From: Rhodopseudomonas palustris
GTDB taxonomy: Bacteria; Pseudomonadota; Alphaproteobacteria; Rhizobiales; Xanthobacteraceae
NCBI RefSeq assembly: GCF_003591005.1
Contig: NZ_QYYD01000023.1
Coordinates: 1 to 64,000 of the forward strand
Length of the DNA: 64,000 nt
Direction: 5' to 3'
Positions 45,692 to 54,445 of this stretch are shown piece after piece. Numbering within the stretch: the first letter of the stretch is position 1; each line of letters opens with the position of its first letter. Made by a program: the position numbers and the translations under genes. The notes beneath the pieces were generated by a model. The model was given only the letters and a program-made list of their open reading frames with translations. It made no database searches and was not told the DNA's origin.

Positions 45692-47140
45692 TTAACGTCC
45701 TCGCCACCGCGCGTGAAAATCGCCCAGCGTGTGCTGCGAGCGTTCCAGCATCGGCTTGAGAGCACGCATCCGCTCGCCCTGGGCGCGGGCTGCTTTGGCG
45801 ACTTCGCGTTCGATCGCGTCGAGGTCGACGCCGAGCACGCGGCCGTCGCCGACGATGCGGCGGCCGGCGACATAGACGTCCTTGACGTGCGCGGTGGTGG
45901 CGCGGGTCAGCGCCACCTCCATCGGATCGATCATGCCGTCGATCAAATCGTAGGCGAGCGCGTCGTAGTCGAGCACGACGAGATCGCCCGGCGCACCGGC
46001 GGTGACTTCCCCATAACCGTCCCGATTGTTGACCGCCTTGAAGCCGTTGCGGTGCCAGCCGTCGAACAGCAGCTGCTGCGTCAGCGGCGCCGGGCTGGCA
46101 TCGAGCGAGAACAGCCAGTGGCCGACGCGTAGCTCGCGAAATGCGTCCTCGTCATCGTCGATCGAGAACGAGTCGATGCCGAACGAGAACTTCATCCCGG
46201 CCTTGATGTAGTCGCCGACGGGCGCGATGCCCGAGCGCAGCCGCAGGTTCGAGCTCATGTTGATGGCGATCTGCGCGTCCTGCTCCGCCATGATGCGGAT
46301 GTCGTCGGGCCGCAGCCAGACGCCATGTGCTCCGGTGAAGCGTGGGCTGATGACGCCGAGATTCGCCAGATGCGGGATGAAGCCGTCCGGATAGGTCTCG
46401 TCGGCCCAGCGGCGCTGAATCGAGGTTTCGAGCAGATGCGTCGTGACGCGCCGCCCGTCGCGAGCCGACGCCTCCGCCACCGCCGCCAGCAACGCATCCG
46501 AGCACGCCTGCGGACTGTTCGGACCGTACTGCACCGACACCGTCGGCCCGTCGATGCGCCGGCCGATGTCGGCGACGAGGTCCATGTAGGTCGCCGGGCT
46601 CGGGAACGGATACAGCCAGGTCTTCTCGATGAAGTCGCGGTCCTGCGCCGGATGCAGCCGCAGCAGTTCGGCATCGTTGCCGTAGCCTAGCGTCTGCTGG
46701 TCGCGCAGCGGCACCACCAGCGCCAGCCGGACGCCCACGTCCCGCGCCGCGCGCGCGATGATCTCGGCATCCTCGGCGAGCCGGTCGACCTTGATCGACG
46801 AATAGACGTGCATCACCGAACCGACGCCGGCCCGTGCCAGCCGCCCGAACGCCAGCGCCGAATTGAGGTAGAGGTCAATCGGCGGCTGCGCGTACAGCGC
46901 GGCGCGCCAGATCTCGAAGGTCTGGTCGCGGGCGCCGAACGCGATGTGATGCAGGCCGCGGACGTGGTCGTGCGCATCGACCAACGCCGGCATCGCCAGC
47001 AGCCCCTTGCCCTGCCCCTCCGCGGCGCCGACCGATCCGATCCGATCGTCCGCGAATGTGACGGATGCGTCGCGGCGCATCTCGCCTCGGCCGGGAGCCA
47101 TGGCCAGATACTCGACGTTCAATCCGGCTGCAGCGTTCAT
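45692..47140 (-). CDS. amidohydrolase-family protein (TRZ/ATZ type)
   Basis: A 482-aa metal-dependent hydrolase. Metal motif HDH in PALVDAHDHVRGLHH, later HLLETSIQRRW, GAHGVWL and the catalytic Asp in FGIDSFS. The C-terminal beta domain ends with GAPGDLVVLDYDAL and AGRRIVGDGRV. Family members deaminate or dechlorinate N-heterocycles or open cyclic amides. Two ATGs (47143, 47140) and a GTG lie together; AGGAG suits 47140. It follows the LivF-type ATPase but a MITE-like element lies between them. Confidence 0.88.
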   Translation of the reverse strand: MNAAAGLNVEYLAMAPGRGEMRRDASVTFADDRIGSVGAAEGQGKGLLAMPALVDAHDHVRGLHHIAFGARDQTFEIWRAALYAQPPIDLYLNSALAFGRLARAGVGSVMHVYSSIKVDRLAEDAEIIARAARDVGVRLALVVPLRDQQTLGYGNDAELLRLHPAQDRDFIEKTWLYPFPSPATYMDLVADIGRRIDGPTVSVQYGPNSPQACSDALLAAVAEASARDGRRVTTHLLETSIQRRWADETYPDGFIPHLANLGVISPRFTGAHGVWLRPDDIRIMAEQDAQIAINMSSNLRLRSGIAPVGDYIKAGMKFSFGIDSFSIDDDEDAFRELRVGHWLFSLDASPAPLTQQLLFDGWHRNGFKAVNNRDGYGEVTAGAPGDLVVLDYDALAYDLIDGMIDPMEVALTRATTAHVKDVYVAGRRIVGDGRVLGVDLDAIEREVAKAARAQGERMRALKPMLERSQHTLGDFHARWRGR

Positions 47141-47154
47141 CATCACTCCTTGGG

Positions 47155-47370
47155 CTTAGAGCCTGACTCAAAACTAAGGCCGAACACTCGGCCGCCTCTT
47201 GCAGTCGTTAGTTTGCTCAAAAATTCCGTCAGGGTCGGGCTTGTCCCGGCCATCCACACCTTGTCTGCATTGCCCTCAGCAAGGCGTGGAGGCCCGGTAC
47301 AAGGACGGGCATGACGCGCGGAGAGGGATGTCCTGATTTCAGAGGGCACATTTTCGGTCAGGCTGTTAAG
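47155..47370. repeat. MITE-like element, copy 3
   Basis: About 216 bp with ends CTTAGAGCCTGAC and, inverted, CTTAACAGCCTGAC, and the shared core palindrome (cgggcttgtcccggccatcc ... acgggcatgacgcg). Its right terminal repeat contains the stop codon of the LivF-type ATPase (TAA at 47366-47368). It separates the ABC operon from the amidohydrolase at 45692-47140. Confidence 0.85.
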
Positions 47371-48061
47371 AGAAATACGCGTCGGCGATCGCGTCGCTCG
47401 CCAGCGCATCGCTCATCGCGCCGCGCCAGGCGACGCGGCCGGTCGCCAGCACGATGCAGTCGTCGGCGAGCGCGCGGGCGATCTCGAGATTCTGCTCGAC
47501 CAGCAGAATGCCGATGCCGCGCTCGCGAATCTGCTGCACGATGCCGATCATCGACCGTGTGATGCCGACCGCGAGGCCGGCAGACGGCTCGTCCAGCAGC
47601 ATCACTTTCGGATTGGTGATCAGCGCGCGGCCGATCGCCAGCATCTGTTGCTCACCGCCGGACAACGAGCCGGCGAGCTGCGACTTGCGCGATGCCAGCG
47701 CCGGAAACATTTCGTAAATGGTGTCGAGCGGCAGCGGCGGCCGGCCGCGCGGCGCCGACATCCCGGCGCGCAGAGTTTCGTCGACGCTGAAGTTCGGGAA
47801 CAGCTCGCGCCATTGCGGCACCAGCGCGAGTCCGCCGCGCACGATGGTACTCGCGGGCTTGCGGGTGATGTCGCGGCCATCGAAGGTCACGCGGCCACCC
47901 GACGCCGGCAGCAGCCCGGCGATCGCTTCGACGCTCGAGGTCTTGCCTGCACCGTTAGCTCCGAGCAGCGCCAGGCATCGGCCGCTCTCGATCTCCAGAT
48001 CGAGCGCGTGCACCACTTCGACCGAGCCGTACGCGACCTTCAAATTTTCGACGCGCAGCAT
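47366..48061 (-). CDS. ABC transporter ATP-binding protein, LivF type
   Basis: A 231-aa ATPase: Walker A GANGAGKTS, Q-loop LVPQWRELF, signature LSGGEQQML, Walker B VMLLDEPSAG, H-loop LVEQNLE. Its ATG shares one base with the stop of the fused LivM-LivG gene (TGATG), so they are translated together. The stop lies within the terminal repeat of the neighbouring MITE-like element, which may have replaced the original C-terminus. Confidence 0.93.
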   Translation of the reverse strand: MLRVENLKVAYGSVEVVHALDLEIESGRCLALLGANGAGKTSSVEAIAGLLPASGGRVTFDGRDITRKPASTIVRGGLALVPQWRELFPNFSVDETLRAGMSAPRGRPPLPLDTIYEMFPALASRKSQLAGSLSGGEQQMLAIGRALITNPKVMLLDEPSAGLAVGITRSMIGIVQQIRERGIGILLVEQNLEIARALADDCIVLATGRVAWRGAMSDALASDAIADAYFS

Positions 48062-49866
48062 CACGCGGCCTCTTCGACTTCGCCGAAATAGATCCGGCGG
48101 ACATCCTTGCGGGCGATCACGTCCGCGGGATCGCCTTCCGCGATCAATCGGCCGTTGGCCATCACCGACAGGCGGTCGCACAGCGACGCAAGAAAGCCGA
48201 TGTTGTGCTCGACCACCAGCATGGTGGCGCCGAGCTCGGCGTTCAGCGACTTAAGTAACTGCACGATCTGCTCGACCTCGTGATGGCTAACGCCGGACAC
48301 CGGTTCGTCGAGCAGGATCAGCCGCGGTCGCGACACGATCGCGCGGGCGATCTCGAGCCGGCGCTGATCGCCGAGCGACAGCTTGCCGGCTGGCGCGTCG
48401 ATCAGTCCGCCAAGCCCGACGGCGCCCAGTGCCCACCTCGCCTGCTCGTCTTCGCGGCGGCTGGCGGCGCCGGCCAGCGCCCAGTCGAAGCTGCGGCGCA
48501 GCGAAGCCCCGACCTGATTGCGCCCGAGGCCGACGATGACGTTCTCGCGGCAGGTCAGCGTCGGGAAGATCGCGACGTTTTGGAACGTCCGCGTCACGCC
48601 GAGGCTGGCGCGGTCCTCGACGCGTCCGCGGGTGACGTCCTCGCCGAACAGATGCACCGCGCCTTCGTCGGGACGAACGAAACCGGAGACCATGTTGAAT
48701 AGCGTGGTCTTGCCTGCGCCATTCGGCCCCATCACGCCGTGCAGGCTGCCGACGGCGACATCGAGGTCGACATGATCGACCGCCGTCAGCGCGTCATAGC
48801 GCTTGACCACGCCGGTGGTGATCAGCGCGCGGTCGGTGGTCGCTGTCCACGACGAAGTTCGGGCCGGCGCAGCAATCGTTGCCGCCCTACCCACGGCGGG
48901 CTCCGGGCCAATGACCCGCACACCGCTTGCCTGCCGCCGGCTGAACCGCGCGAACAGATCGGTCAGGCCGCCGCGAAAGTACACGATGATCACCAGCACG
49001 ATTGCCGACAGGATCAGCTCGATAAAGCCGGCGATCGGTCGCAGCACTTCCGGCAAAATCCGCAGCAGGCTGCCGCCGAGCGCCCCACCCCACACCGATC
49101 CGAGGCCGCCGACGATCGGATAGGCCAGGTTGAGGATCGACGTGTGCAGGCCGAAGCTTTCCGGATCGATGATGCGAAACCGCGGCGCGCTCACCGCAGC
49201 CGCCATCGCCACGGCGGCCGAACTCACTGCAAAGGCGGCGATCAGATAGTGCTCGGGCCGGATTCCGAACGCGCGGGCGCCGACCTCGTTGATCGCCAGC
49301 GCGCGCAGGTTCTTGCCGAACGGGCCATAAAGCAGGATCAGCAGCGGCATCATCGCCAGCGCGCAGAACACCGCGGCGACGACGAGGTTGGCCATGTCGG
49401 ACGTGATGGCATGGCCGAAGATCGTCGGTACCGGCACGTTGAGGCCTTCGGCGCCGCCGCTCAGCCCCTTGCTCTCGCGGATCGCGATGATGACGATCGA
49501 CTGAAAAACCAGTGTCACCAGCGCGAGATTGTGGCCGCGAAACCGCACCGCCGGCACCGCAAGCACAATTCCCGCAACTGCGCCGACGATGCCGGCAACC
49601 AGCACCGCGATCGGAAAAGGGCAGACCAGATGGATCATCAGCAGCGCTGCGGTGTAGGCCCCCAGCGCCTGAAACGCACCGGTCGCCAGCGAAATGCAGC
49701 GCGCGAAGCTGATCAGCACCGTCAGCCCCATGCCGATGATGATCGCGGTGGCCGCGAGCGACAGCACGTAGCGCCAATAGTCATTGGCCAGCGCGCCGAC
49801 GACCAGGAACGCCGCGAGCACTGCCGCCGGAACGACGAAGATGTTGATCAGACGGCGGTCAGACAT
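48061..49866 (-). CDS. fused LivM-type permease and LivG-type ATPase
   Basis: A 601-aa protein. Residues about 1-300 are a LivM-type membrane permease (about eight hydrophobic segments; LVSLVFQSIVI-like helix; GGLGSVWGGALGG). A ~45-residue Ala/Arg/Thr-rich linker follows. Residues about 350-600 are a LivG-type ATPase: Walker A GPNGAGKTT, signature LSLGDQRRLEIA, Walker B LILLDEPVSG, H-loop VVEHNIGF. In most transporters these are separate genes. No stop or frameshift separates the halves. ATG 49866 overlaps the LivH gene by 8 bp. Confidence 0.92.
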   Translation of the reverse strand: MSDRRLINIFVVPAAVLAAFLVVGALANDYWRYVLSLAATAIIIGMGLTVLISFARCISLATGAFQALGAYTAALLMIHLVCPFPIAVLVAGIVGAVAGIVLAVPAVRFRGHNLALVTLVFQSIVIIAIRESKGLSGGAEGLNVPVPTIFGHAITSDMANLVVAAVFCALAMMPLLILLYGPFGKNLRALAINEVGARAFGIRPEHYLIAAFAVSSAAVAMAAAVSAPRFRIIDPESFGLHTSILNLAYPIVGGLGSVWGGALGGSLLRILPEVLRPIAGFIELILSAIVLVIIVYFRGGLTDLFARFSRRQASGVRVIGPEPAVGRAATIAAPARTSSWTATTDRALITTGVVKRYDALTAVDHVDLDVAVGSLHGVMGPNGAGKTTLFNMVSGFVRPDEGAVHLFGEDVTRGRVEDRASLGVTRTFQNVAIFPTLTCRENVIVGLGRNQVGASLRRSFDWALAGAASRREDEQARWALGAVGLGGLIDAPAGKLSLGDQRRLEIARAIVSRPRLILLDEPVSGVSHHEVEQIVQLLKSLNAELGATMLVVEHNIGFLASLCDRLSVMANGRLIAEGDPADVIARKDVRRIYFGEVEEAA

Positions 49867-50746
49867 GTCGTCGTTTCGCTTCCGGGAATAGTCCCTCCGG
49901 TCGCACCAGCAGGACGCAGAACAGAATGAAGAAGCTGATCGCCGTACCCAACGTGCTGGAGACATAGGCCGCCGCCAGCGTCTCGATGATTCCGAGCAGG
50001 ATGCCGCCGATCAGCGCACCGCCGAGCGAATCGAAGCCGCCGATCACCGCGGCGATGAAGGCCGACGAGATGATGAACACCGCAAGATCCGGCGAGACGC
50101 CCTTGCTCGGGGCCGCAAACGCGCCGGCGAGCCCGGCGAGCGCCGAGCCGAGAAACCAGGTGGTGACGTAGACTCCTTCGACCGAGTAGCCGCACAGCTG
50201 CGCACCGCGGCTGTTCGACGCCATCGCCCGCATGCTGCGGCCGAGCGGCAGGTAGCGGAACGTCACCAGCGCGGCGAGGCCGGTCGCGAGCGCGCCGAGC
50301 GTGACCCAGAGCTGCTCGCGTGTGACGATCACCACCGAGCCGCCGAACTCGATCAGGAACGGGCGGCCCTTGAACACCGCGGGCACGGCGAGCAGTTCGG
50401 AATTCTCGGCAAGCCGAAACGCCTCGGACAGCAGCGTGCCGAGGAAGATCGTGCCGACGATGACGATGAATAAATCGGCCTTGCGCAGCGGCCGGAGCAC
50501 CGAGATCTCGAGGAACGCACCGAGCGCGCCGATGAGGATCGGCACCAGCACATAGGCGGTCCAGTACGGCCATTCATAGACGACGACGATCTGGTAAGTG
50601 GCAAACGCGCCGAGCATGACCAGGCCGCCATGCGCGAAGTTGACCGTTCTGGTGGCCTTGTGAATGACCACCAGTCCGATCGCTGCGAGTGCATAGACGG
50701 CGCCGATCTTGGCGCCGCCCAGCAGTGTCATCAGCAGTTCGGCCAT
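49859..50746 (-). CDS. ABC transporter permease, LivH type
   Basis: A 295-aa membrane permease with about eight hydrophobic segments and the LivH motif TVNFAHGGLVMLGAFATY; later GGFDSLGGALIGGILLGIIE and the C-terminal LLVRPEGLFP are typical. It heads the membrane part of the importer and follows the solute-binding protein gene by 25 bp. Confidence 0.93.
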   Translation of the reverse strand: MAELLMTLLGGAKIGAVYALAAIGLVVIHKATRTVNFAHGGLVMLGAFATYQIVVVYEWPYWTAYVLVPILIGALGAFLEISVLRPLRKADLFIVIVGTIFLGTLLSEAFRLAENSELLAVPAVFKGRPFLIEFGGSVVIVTREQLWVTLGALATGLAALVTFRYLPLGRSMRAMASNSRGAQLCGYSVEGVYVTTWFLGSALAGLAGAFAAPSKGVSPDLAVFIISSAFIAAVIGGFDSLGGALIGGILLGIIETLAAAYVSSTLGTAISFFILFCVLLVRPEGLFPEAKRRHV

Positions 50747-50771
50747 GAGCGTTCCTCGAGCTGCGCGCCGG

Positions 50772-51959
50772 TCAGTCGACGACCTGCCAGATGCCGTCCT
50801 TGATCTTGGCCCGGCCCATCACCCGGTTGCCCTGATGATCGGTCTCGGAGAACGACTCCGGATAGATGACGTCGGCGCCGCCGAGCTTGGACGGCTTGGC
50901 ATCCTTGAGATTGCTCCACGAGGCGATCAGGCTCTTCCAGGTCAGGTCCTGGCCGGCATTCTTGATCGCCTGGGCCAGCACGTAGGTGCCGCCATAGGCG
51001 ACGAGGTCGTAGATGTTCGGGCGGCCCTGCGGCGGCTGGCCGAAGCGCTGAATCCAGGCGTCGCGAAATTGCTTCATCGCCGGCACCGCCTGCGCGGGGA
51101 AGAACGGCGTGTTCGAATAGCCCCAGACGTTGGGCGGGTTCTTCTCGCCGAGAATCGGCACGATGGCGTCGTTGACGGCAGAGCCGTCGAGCACCCAGAC
51201 GACGTCCGACAGCCCCTTCTCGGGCGCCTGCTTCATCGCGAAGCCGGCTTCGGCGAAGCTGCCGAGCACGATCACCGCATCGACCCGGTCGCGGGCGAAC
51301 TTGATCAGCTGCGAGGTGAAGTCGCGCGCGCCCTGGTCGAATTCCTCGACCACCGTCTCCACCGGCAGCTTGCCCAGGATCGGCATCACCGCCGCCTTGT
51401 TGGCCTGCGGAAACGCGTAGGTGCCGATCAGCAGGCCGATCTTCTTGGCTTTCGGATTGGCCTGGAATACGCGATCGACCAGCGCCTGAGCGGAATCCGC
51501 CGAGGACGGCATCGCGCTGTGGAACACATTGGCGGCGAATGGCGTCCGGATGATCGGGGTCGCGCCGAACAGATTGTAGGTCGGAATCCCCTTCTCGCGG
51601 ACGTAGTCGGCCGCCGCGGCGGCGCCGGTGCTGCCGGACGCCAGAACCAGCAGGAACACACCGTCGCTTTCGACCAGCTTCTTGGCCGCCGCGACGCTCT
51701 CGGCCGGCGTGAAGGCGTGCTCGAAATTCAGCTTCAGCTTGCGCCCATTGATGCCGCCGGCCTGATTGATCTGTTCGATGGCGAGTTGCATGCCATCACG
51801 GCCGGGCACGCCCATGAACGACGTAGCGCCCGTCAGCGGCCCCACCGCGCCGACCGTCACCTCGGTCGCCGTCACGCCCGGCGACTGCGCGGCCGCCGGC
51901 AGGGGAAGTAACGCCAACGCAGCTGCGATCAGCGGGAGAGAGCGTTTCAAGCGAAGCAT
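50772..51959 (-). CDS. solute-binding protein of a branched-chain-amino-acid-type ABC transporter
   Basis: A 395-aa periplasmic protein (Peripla_BP_6). Sec signal peptide: LKRSLPLIAAALALLPLP, cut near AAA-QSPG. VTVGAVGPLTGATSFMGVPG opens the mature domain and GVFLLVLASGSTGAAAAADY lines the cleft. AGGAG precedes ATG 51959. The 155-bp gap upstream contains a two-box operator (52100-52130), so the transporter genes have their own promoter. Ligand not predictable; the family binds amino acids, amides and aromatic acids. Confidence 0.92.
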   Translation of the reverse strand: MLRLKRSLPLIAAALALLPLPAAAQSPGVTATEVTVGAVGPLTGATSFMGVPGRDGMQLAIEQINQAGGINGRKLKLNFEHAFTPAESVAAAKKLVESDGVFLLVLASGSTGAAAAADYVREKGIPTYNLFGATPIIRTPFAANVFHSAMPSSADSAQALVDRVFQANPKAKKIGLLIGTYAFPQANKAAVMPILGKLPVETVVEEFDQGARDFTSQLIKFARDRVDAVIVLGSFAEAGFAMKQAPEKGLSDVVWVLDGSAVNDAIVPILGEKNPPNVWGYSNTPFFPAQAVPAMKQFRDAWIQRFGQPPQGRPNIYDLVAYGGTYVLAQAIKNAGQDLTWKSLIASWSNLKDAKPSKLGGADVIYPESFSETDHQGNRVMGRAKIKDGIWQVVD

Positions 51960-52099
51960 TCGTTTGGACTCCTGTCAGTCACCAGATCATCGCTCGGATC
52001 GTAGCAACAACCGTACCACCAGCTTAATCATTGAAATTGCTGCTTAATTTTGATCGACACGGAAATCTCGCCAGTGCGCCCCGATCGATCAGGCAGCAA

Positions 52100-52130
52100 C
52101 TGCATGCTATTTCATCATTTTTGCATACAA
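52100..52130. promoter_or_regulatory. two-box GntR-type operator, site A
   Basis: CTGCATGCTA (52100-52109) and TTGCATACAA (52121-52130), centres 21 bp apart. It is about 140-170 bp upstream of the solute-binding protein gene and overlaps the last codons of the CoxL-like gene. Confidence 0.7.
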
Positions 52131-54445
52131 ATTTCTGCCGTCCTGATGGCGGCGAAGACTTTTTCCGGCGTGAGCGGCATATCGAGATGGCGAACACCAA
52201 GGGGCGCAAGCGCGTCCAGCGCCGCATTGACGAAGGCCGGGCTGCTGCCGGTTGCGGCCGACTCGCCAATCCCCTTCACCCCCAGCGGGTTGCTATCGTC
52301 CCATTGCTGCGACAATCGGGTGCCGATGGTCGGCAGGTCCGCTGCGCGGGCGACGCCATAGTCCATCAGGCTGCCGCTCATCAGCTGCCCGTCGGATGCG
52401 TAGGCAATGCGCTCGCTCCACGCTTGCCCAATGCCTTGAGCCACGCCGCCGTGCAGCTGTCCGGTCACCAGCATCGGGTTGATGATGCGGCCGGCGTCCT
52501 GCGCGACGCCGAAGGCGACGATCGTGACGTCTCCCGTATCCGGATCGACTTCGACCTCGCAAGCATGACAGCCGATCGGCAGGCCCTGCCCGCTGCCGTC
52601 GAAGCTCGCCGACACCGCGAACTCCGGCTCGGCCTCGAAGATCTCGCTCCACCCGACGACGCGGTTTGTCACCGAGGCGCGGAACAGGCCATCCGAAAAT
52701 GCAACGTCGCTGCTACCACAATCCAGCAGCCGCGCCGCGATGCTCTTCGCAGCTTCGACCGCTCGCGCTGACGCCACATGCACCGACGAGCCGCCCAGCG
52801 TCAGGGACCACGAAGCTGCCGTCCCGACGCCGTCGGGGATCTGCGCGGTGTCGGATTGAACGAAAGCGAGCCGTGCCAGCGGCAGCCCGAGGCATTGCGA
52901 CGCGATCTGCAGAAAGCTGGTCTCATGGCCATGGCCGGCGGAGCCCGACCCGACCATCACGGCGAGCTTGCCGCCGCGATGCCGCAGGTGCACCGGGATC
53001 GGCTCGTGCGAGCCGTGCAGATCTTCGGCATAGAGCGCGACGCCGAGACCGCGCAGACGGCCACGCTTGCGCGCCTGCTTGCGCCGAGCGGCGAAGCCGG
53101 CGTGATCGATACACGCCAGCGCATCGTCGAGCTTGGCGGCGAAGTCGGCCCGCTCGAACGTCGTCCCGAGCGGCGAGACGCAAGGCTGTGCGGCGAGCGC
53201 GATCAGGTTGCGCCGGCGCACGTCGATCGGATCGAGATTGTAGTCGCGCGCGATCACGTCGATCAGGCGCTCGCAGCACTGCACGTTTTCCGGCCGGCCG
53301 GCGCCGCGAAACGGGCTGGTGCAGGCGGTGTTGGTCAGTACGCCCTGCACCCGGGCATGCGCGGCCGGGATCGCGTACACCCCCGTGAGGTGCGTCAGAC
53401 CGTTGAGCACCGGCACGATCGCGCGCGGCGCGGTGTACGCGCCGATATTCATCAGCCGCGTCGCGCGGATGGCGCGGATGCGCGCCCCGGCATCGACGGC
53501 GGCCGCGATCGTGAAGACGTTGTCGCGGCCATGGCAGTCGCTCTGCAACGCCTCGGAGCGCTCGGCGACCCACTTCACCGCACGGCCGAGCCGGCGCGCC
53601 GCCTCCAGGCACAGCACGTATTCGGGATACAGACCATTCTTCTGGCCGAACCCGCCGCCGGTGTCGGGCGCAACGACGCGCATCCGCTCTCGGCCGACCT
53701 TGAAGACACGATCGGCCAGCGCCCGCTGCAGGATGTGAACGCGCTGCGTGCTGACATACAGCGTAAAGTCGCCGCCGGCGAAAGCGCCGACACAGGCACG
53801 CGTTTCCAATGGCAAAGCATCGATGCGGTTGGAGACGACGTCGAGCTCGATGACCCGATCCGCGGTCGCAAACGCCGCATCGACGGCGTCGGCATCGCCC
53901 TCGTGGTGATCAAACACGACGTTCGTGGCGCTGCCGCTCCAGGCCAGCACCTGATCCGACAGCGCCTCCGTGGGATCGACGATCGCCGGCAGGATGTCGT
54001 AATCGGCGACGATCGCCTCCGCGGCATCGCGCGCCTGCACCAGCGTTTCTGCGACCACGAATGCGACCGTGTCGCCGACAAAACGGACGAAGCCGTCAGC
54101 AAGGATCGGCTGCTCGGCGCAATGTGCATGCGGCACCGGCTCGCCCGGCGGCGGGATATCGAGCGGCACCTTCGACAGGCCGGCTTCCCGCAGATCCGAG
54201 TAGCTCAGAACGAGCCGGACACCCGGCATCGCCCGGACAACTTCGAGATCGAGGCCGGTCAGCCGCGCGTGGCCGTGCGGCGAGCGCAAAACGACGCCAT
54301 GCAGCACGTCTGGCAGATCGAGATCATCGAGAAAGCGGCCATGGCCGCGCAGAAACCGGTCGTCCTCGAGGCGCCGAACGCTTTGTCCGATCAGCTCGGT
54401 GGTTCGTGAAGGATCCTGCTCCTGCTCGCCTCTTGGCTGGTTCAT
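52115..54445 (-). CDS. CoxL-like molybdopterin-binding large subunit
   Basis: A 776-aa catalytic subunit of the xanthine-dehydrogenase family. Features: IGQSVRRLEDDRFLRGHGRF at the N-terminus (CoxL/CutL style), GGGFGQKNG, the active-site loop TSPFRGAGRPENVQ (not the AYxCSFR loop of true CO dehydrogenase) and GVKGIGESAATGSSPAFVNA. No Tat signal, so it should be cytoplasmic. No medium (FAD) or small (2Fe-2S) subunit gene is adjacent, which is unusual. It overlaps the M20 hydrolase gene by 4 bp (ATGA). Expected reaction: hydroxylation of an N-heterocycle or aldehyde. Confidence 0.9.
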   Translation of the reverse strand: MNQPRGEQEQDPSRTTELIGQSVRRLEDDRFLRGHGRFLDDLDLPDVLHGVVLRSPHGHARLTGLDLEVVRAMPGVRLVLSYSDLREAGLSKVPLDIPPPGEPVPHAHCAEQPILADGFVRFVGDTVAFVVAETLVQARDAAEAIVADYDILPAIVDPTEALSDQVLAWSGSATNVVFDHHEGDADAVDAAFATADRVIELDVVSNRIDALPLETRACVGAFAGGDFTLYVSTQRVHILQRALADRVFKVGRERMRVVAPDTGGGFGQKNGLYPEYVLCLEAARRLGRAVKWVAERSEALQSDCHGRDNVFTIAAAVDAGARIRAIRATRLMNIGAYTAPRAIVPVLNGLTHLTGVYAIPAAHARVQGVLTNTACTSPFRGAGRPENVQCCERLIDVIARDYNLDPIDVRRRNLIALAAQPCVSPLGTTFERADFAAKLDDALACIDHAGFAARRKQARKRGRLRGLGVALYAEDLHGSHEPIPVHLRHRGGKLAVMVGSGSAGHGHETSFLQIASQCLGLPLARLAFVQSDTAQIPDGVGTAASWSLTLGGSSVHVASARAVEAAKSIAARLLDCGSSDVAFSDGLFRASVTNRVVGWSEIFEAEPEFAVSASFDGSGQGLPIGCHACEVEVDPDTGDVTIVAFGVAQDAGRIINPMLVTGQLHGGVAQGIGQAWSERIAYASDGQLMSGSLMDYGVARAADLPTIGTRLSQQWDDSNPLGVKGIGESAATGSSPAFVNAALDALAPLGVRHLDMPLTPEKVFAAIRTAEICMQK

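Noticed and set aside
52115-54445. Aerobic CO dehydrogenase large subunit (CoxL)
   Set aside because: The active-site loop is FRGAGR instead of AYxCSFR and no coxM/coxS genes are adjacent.
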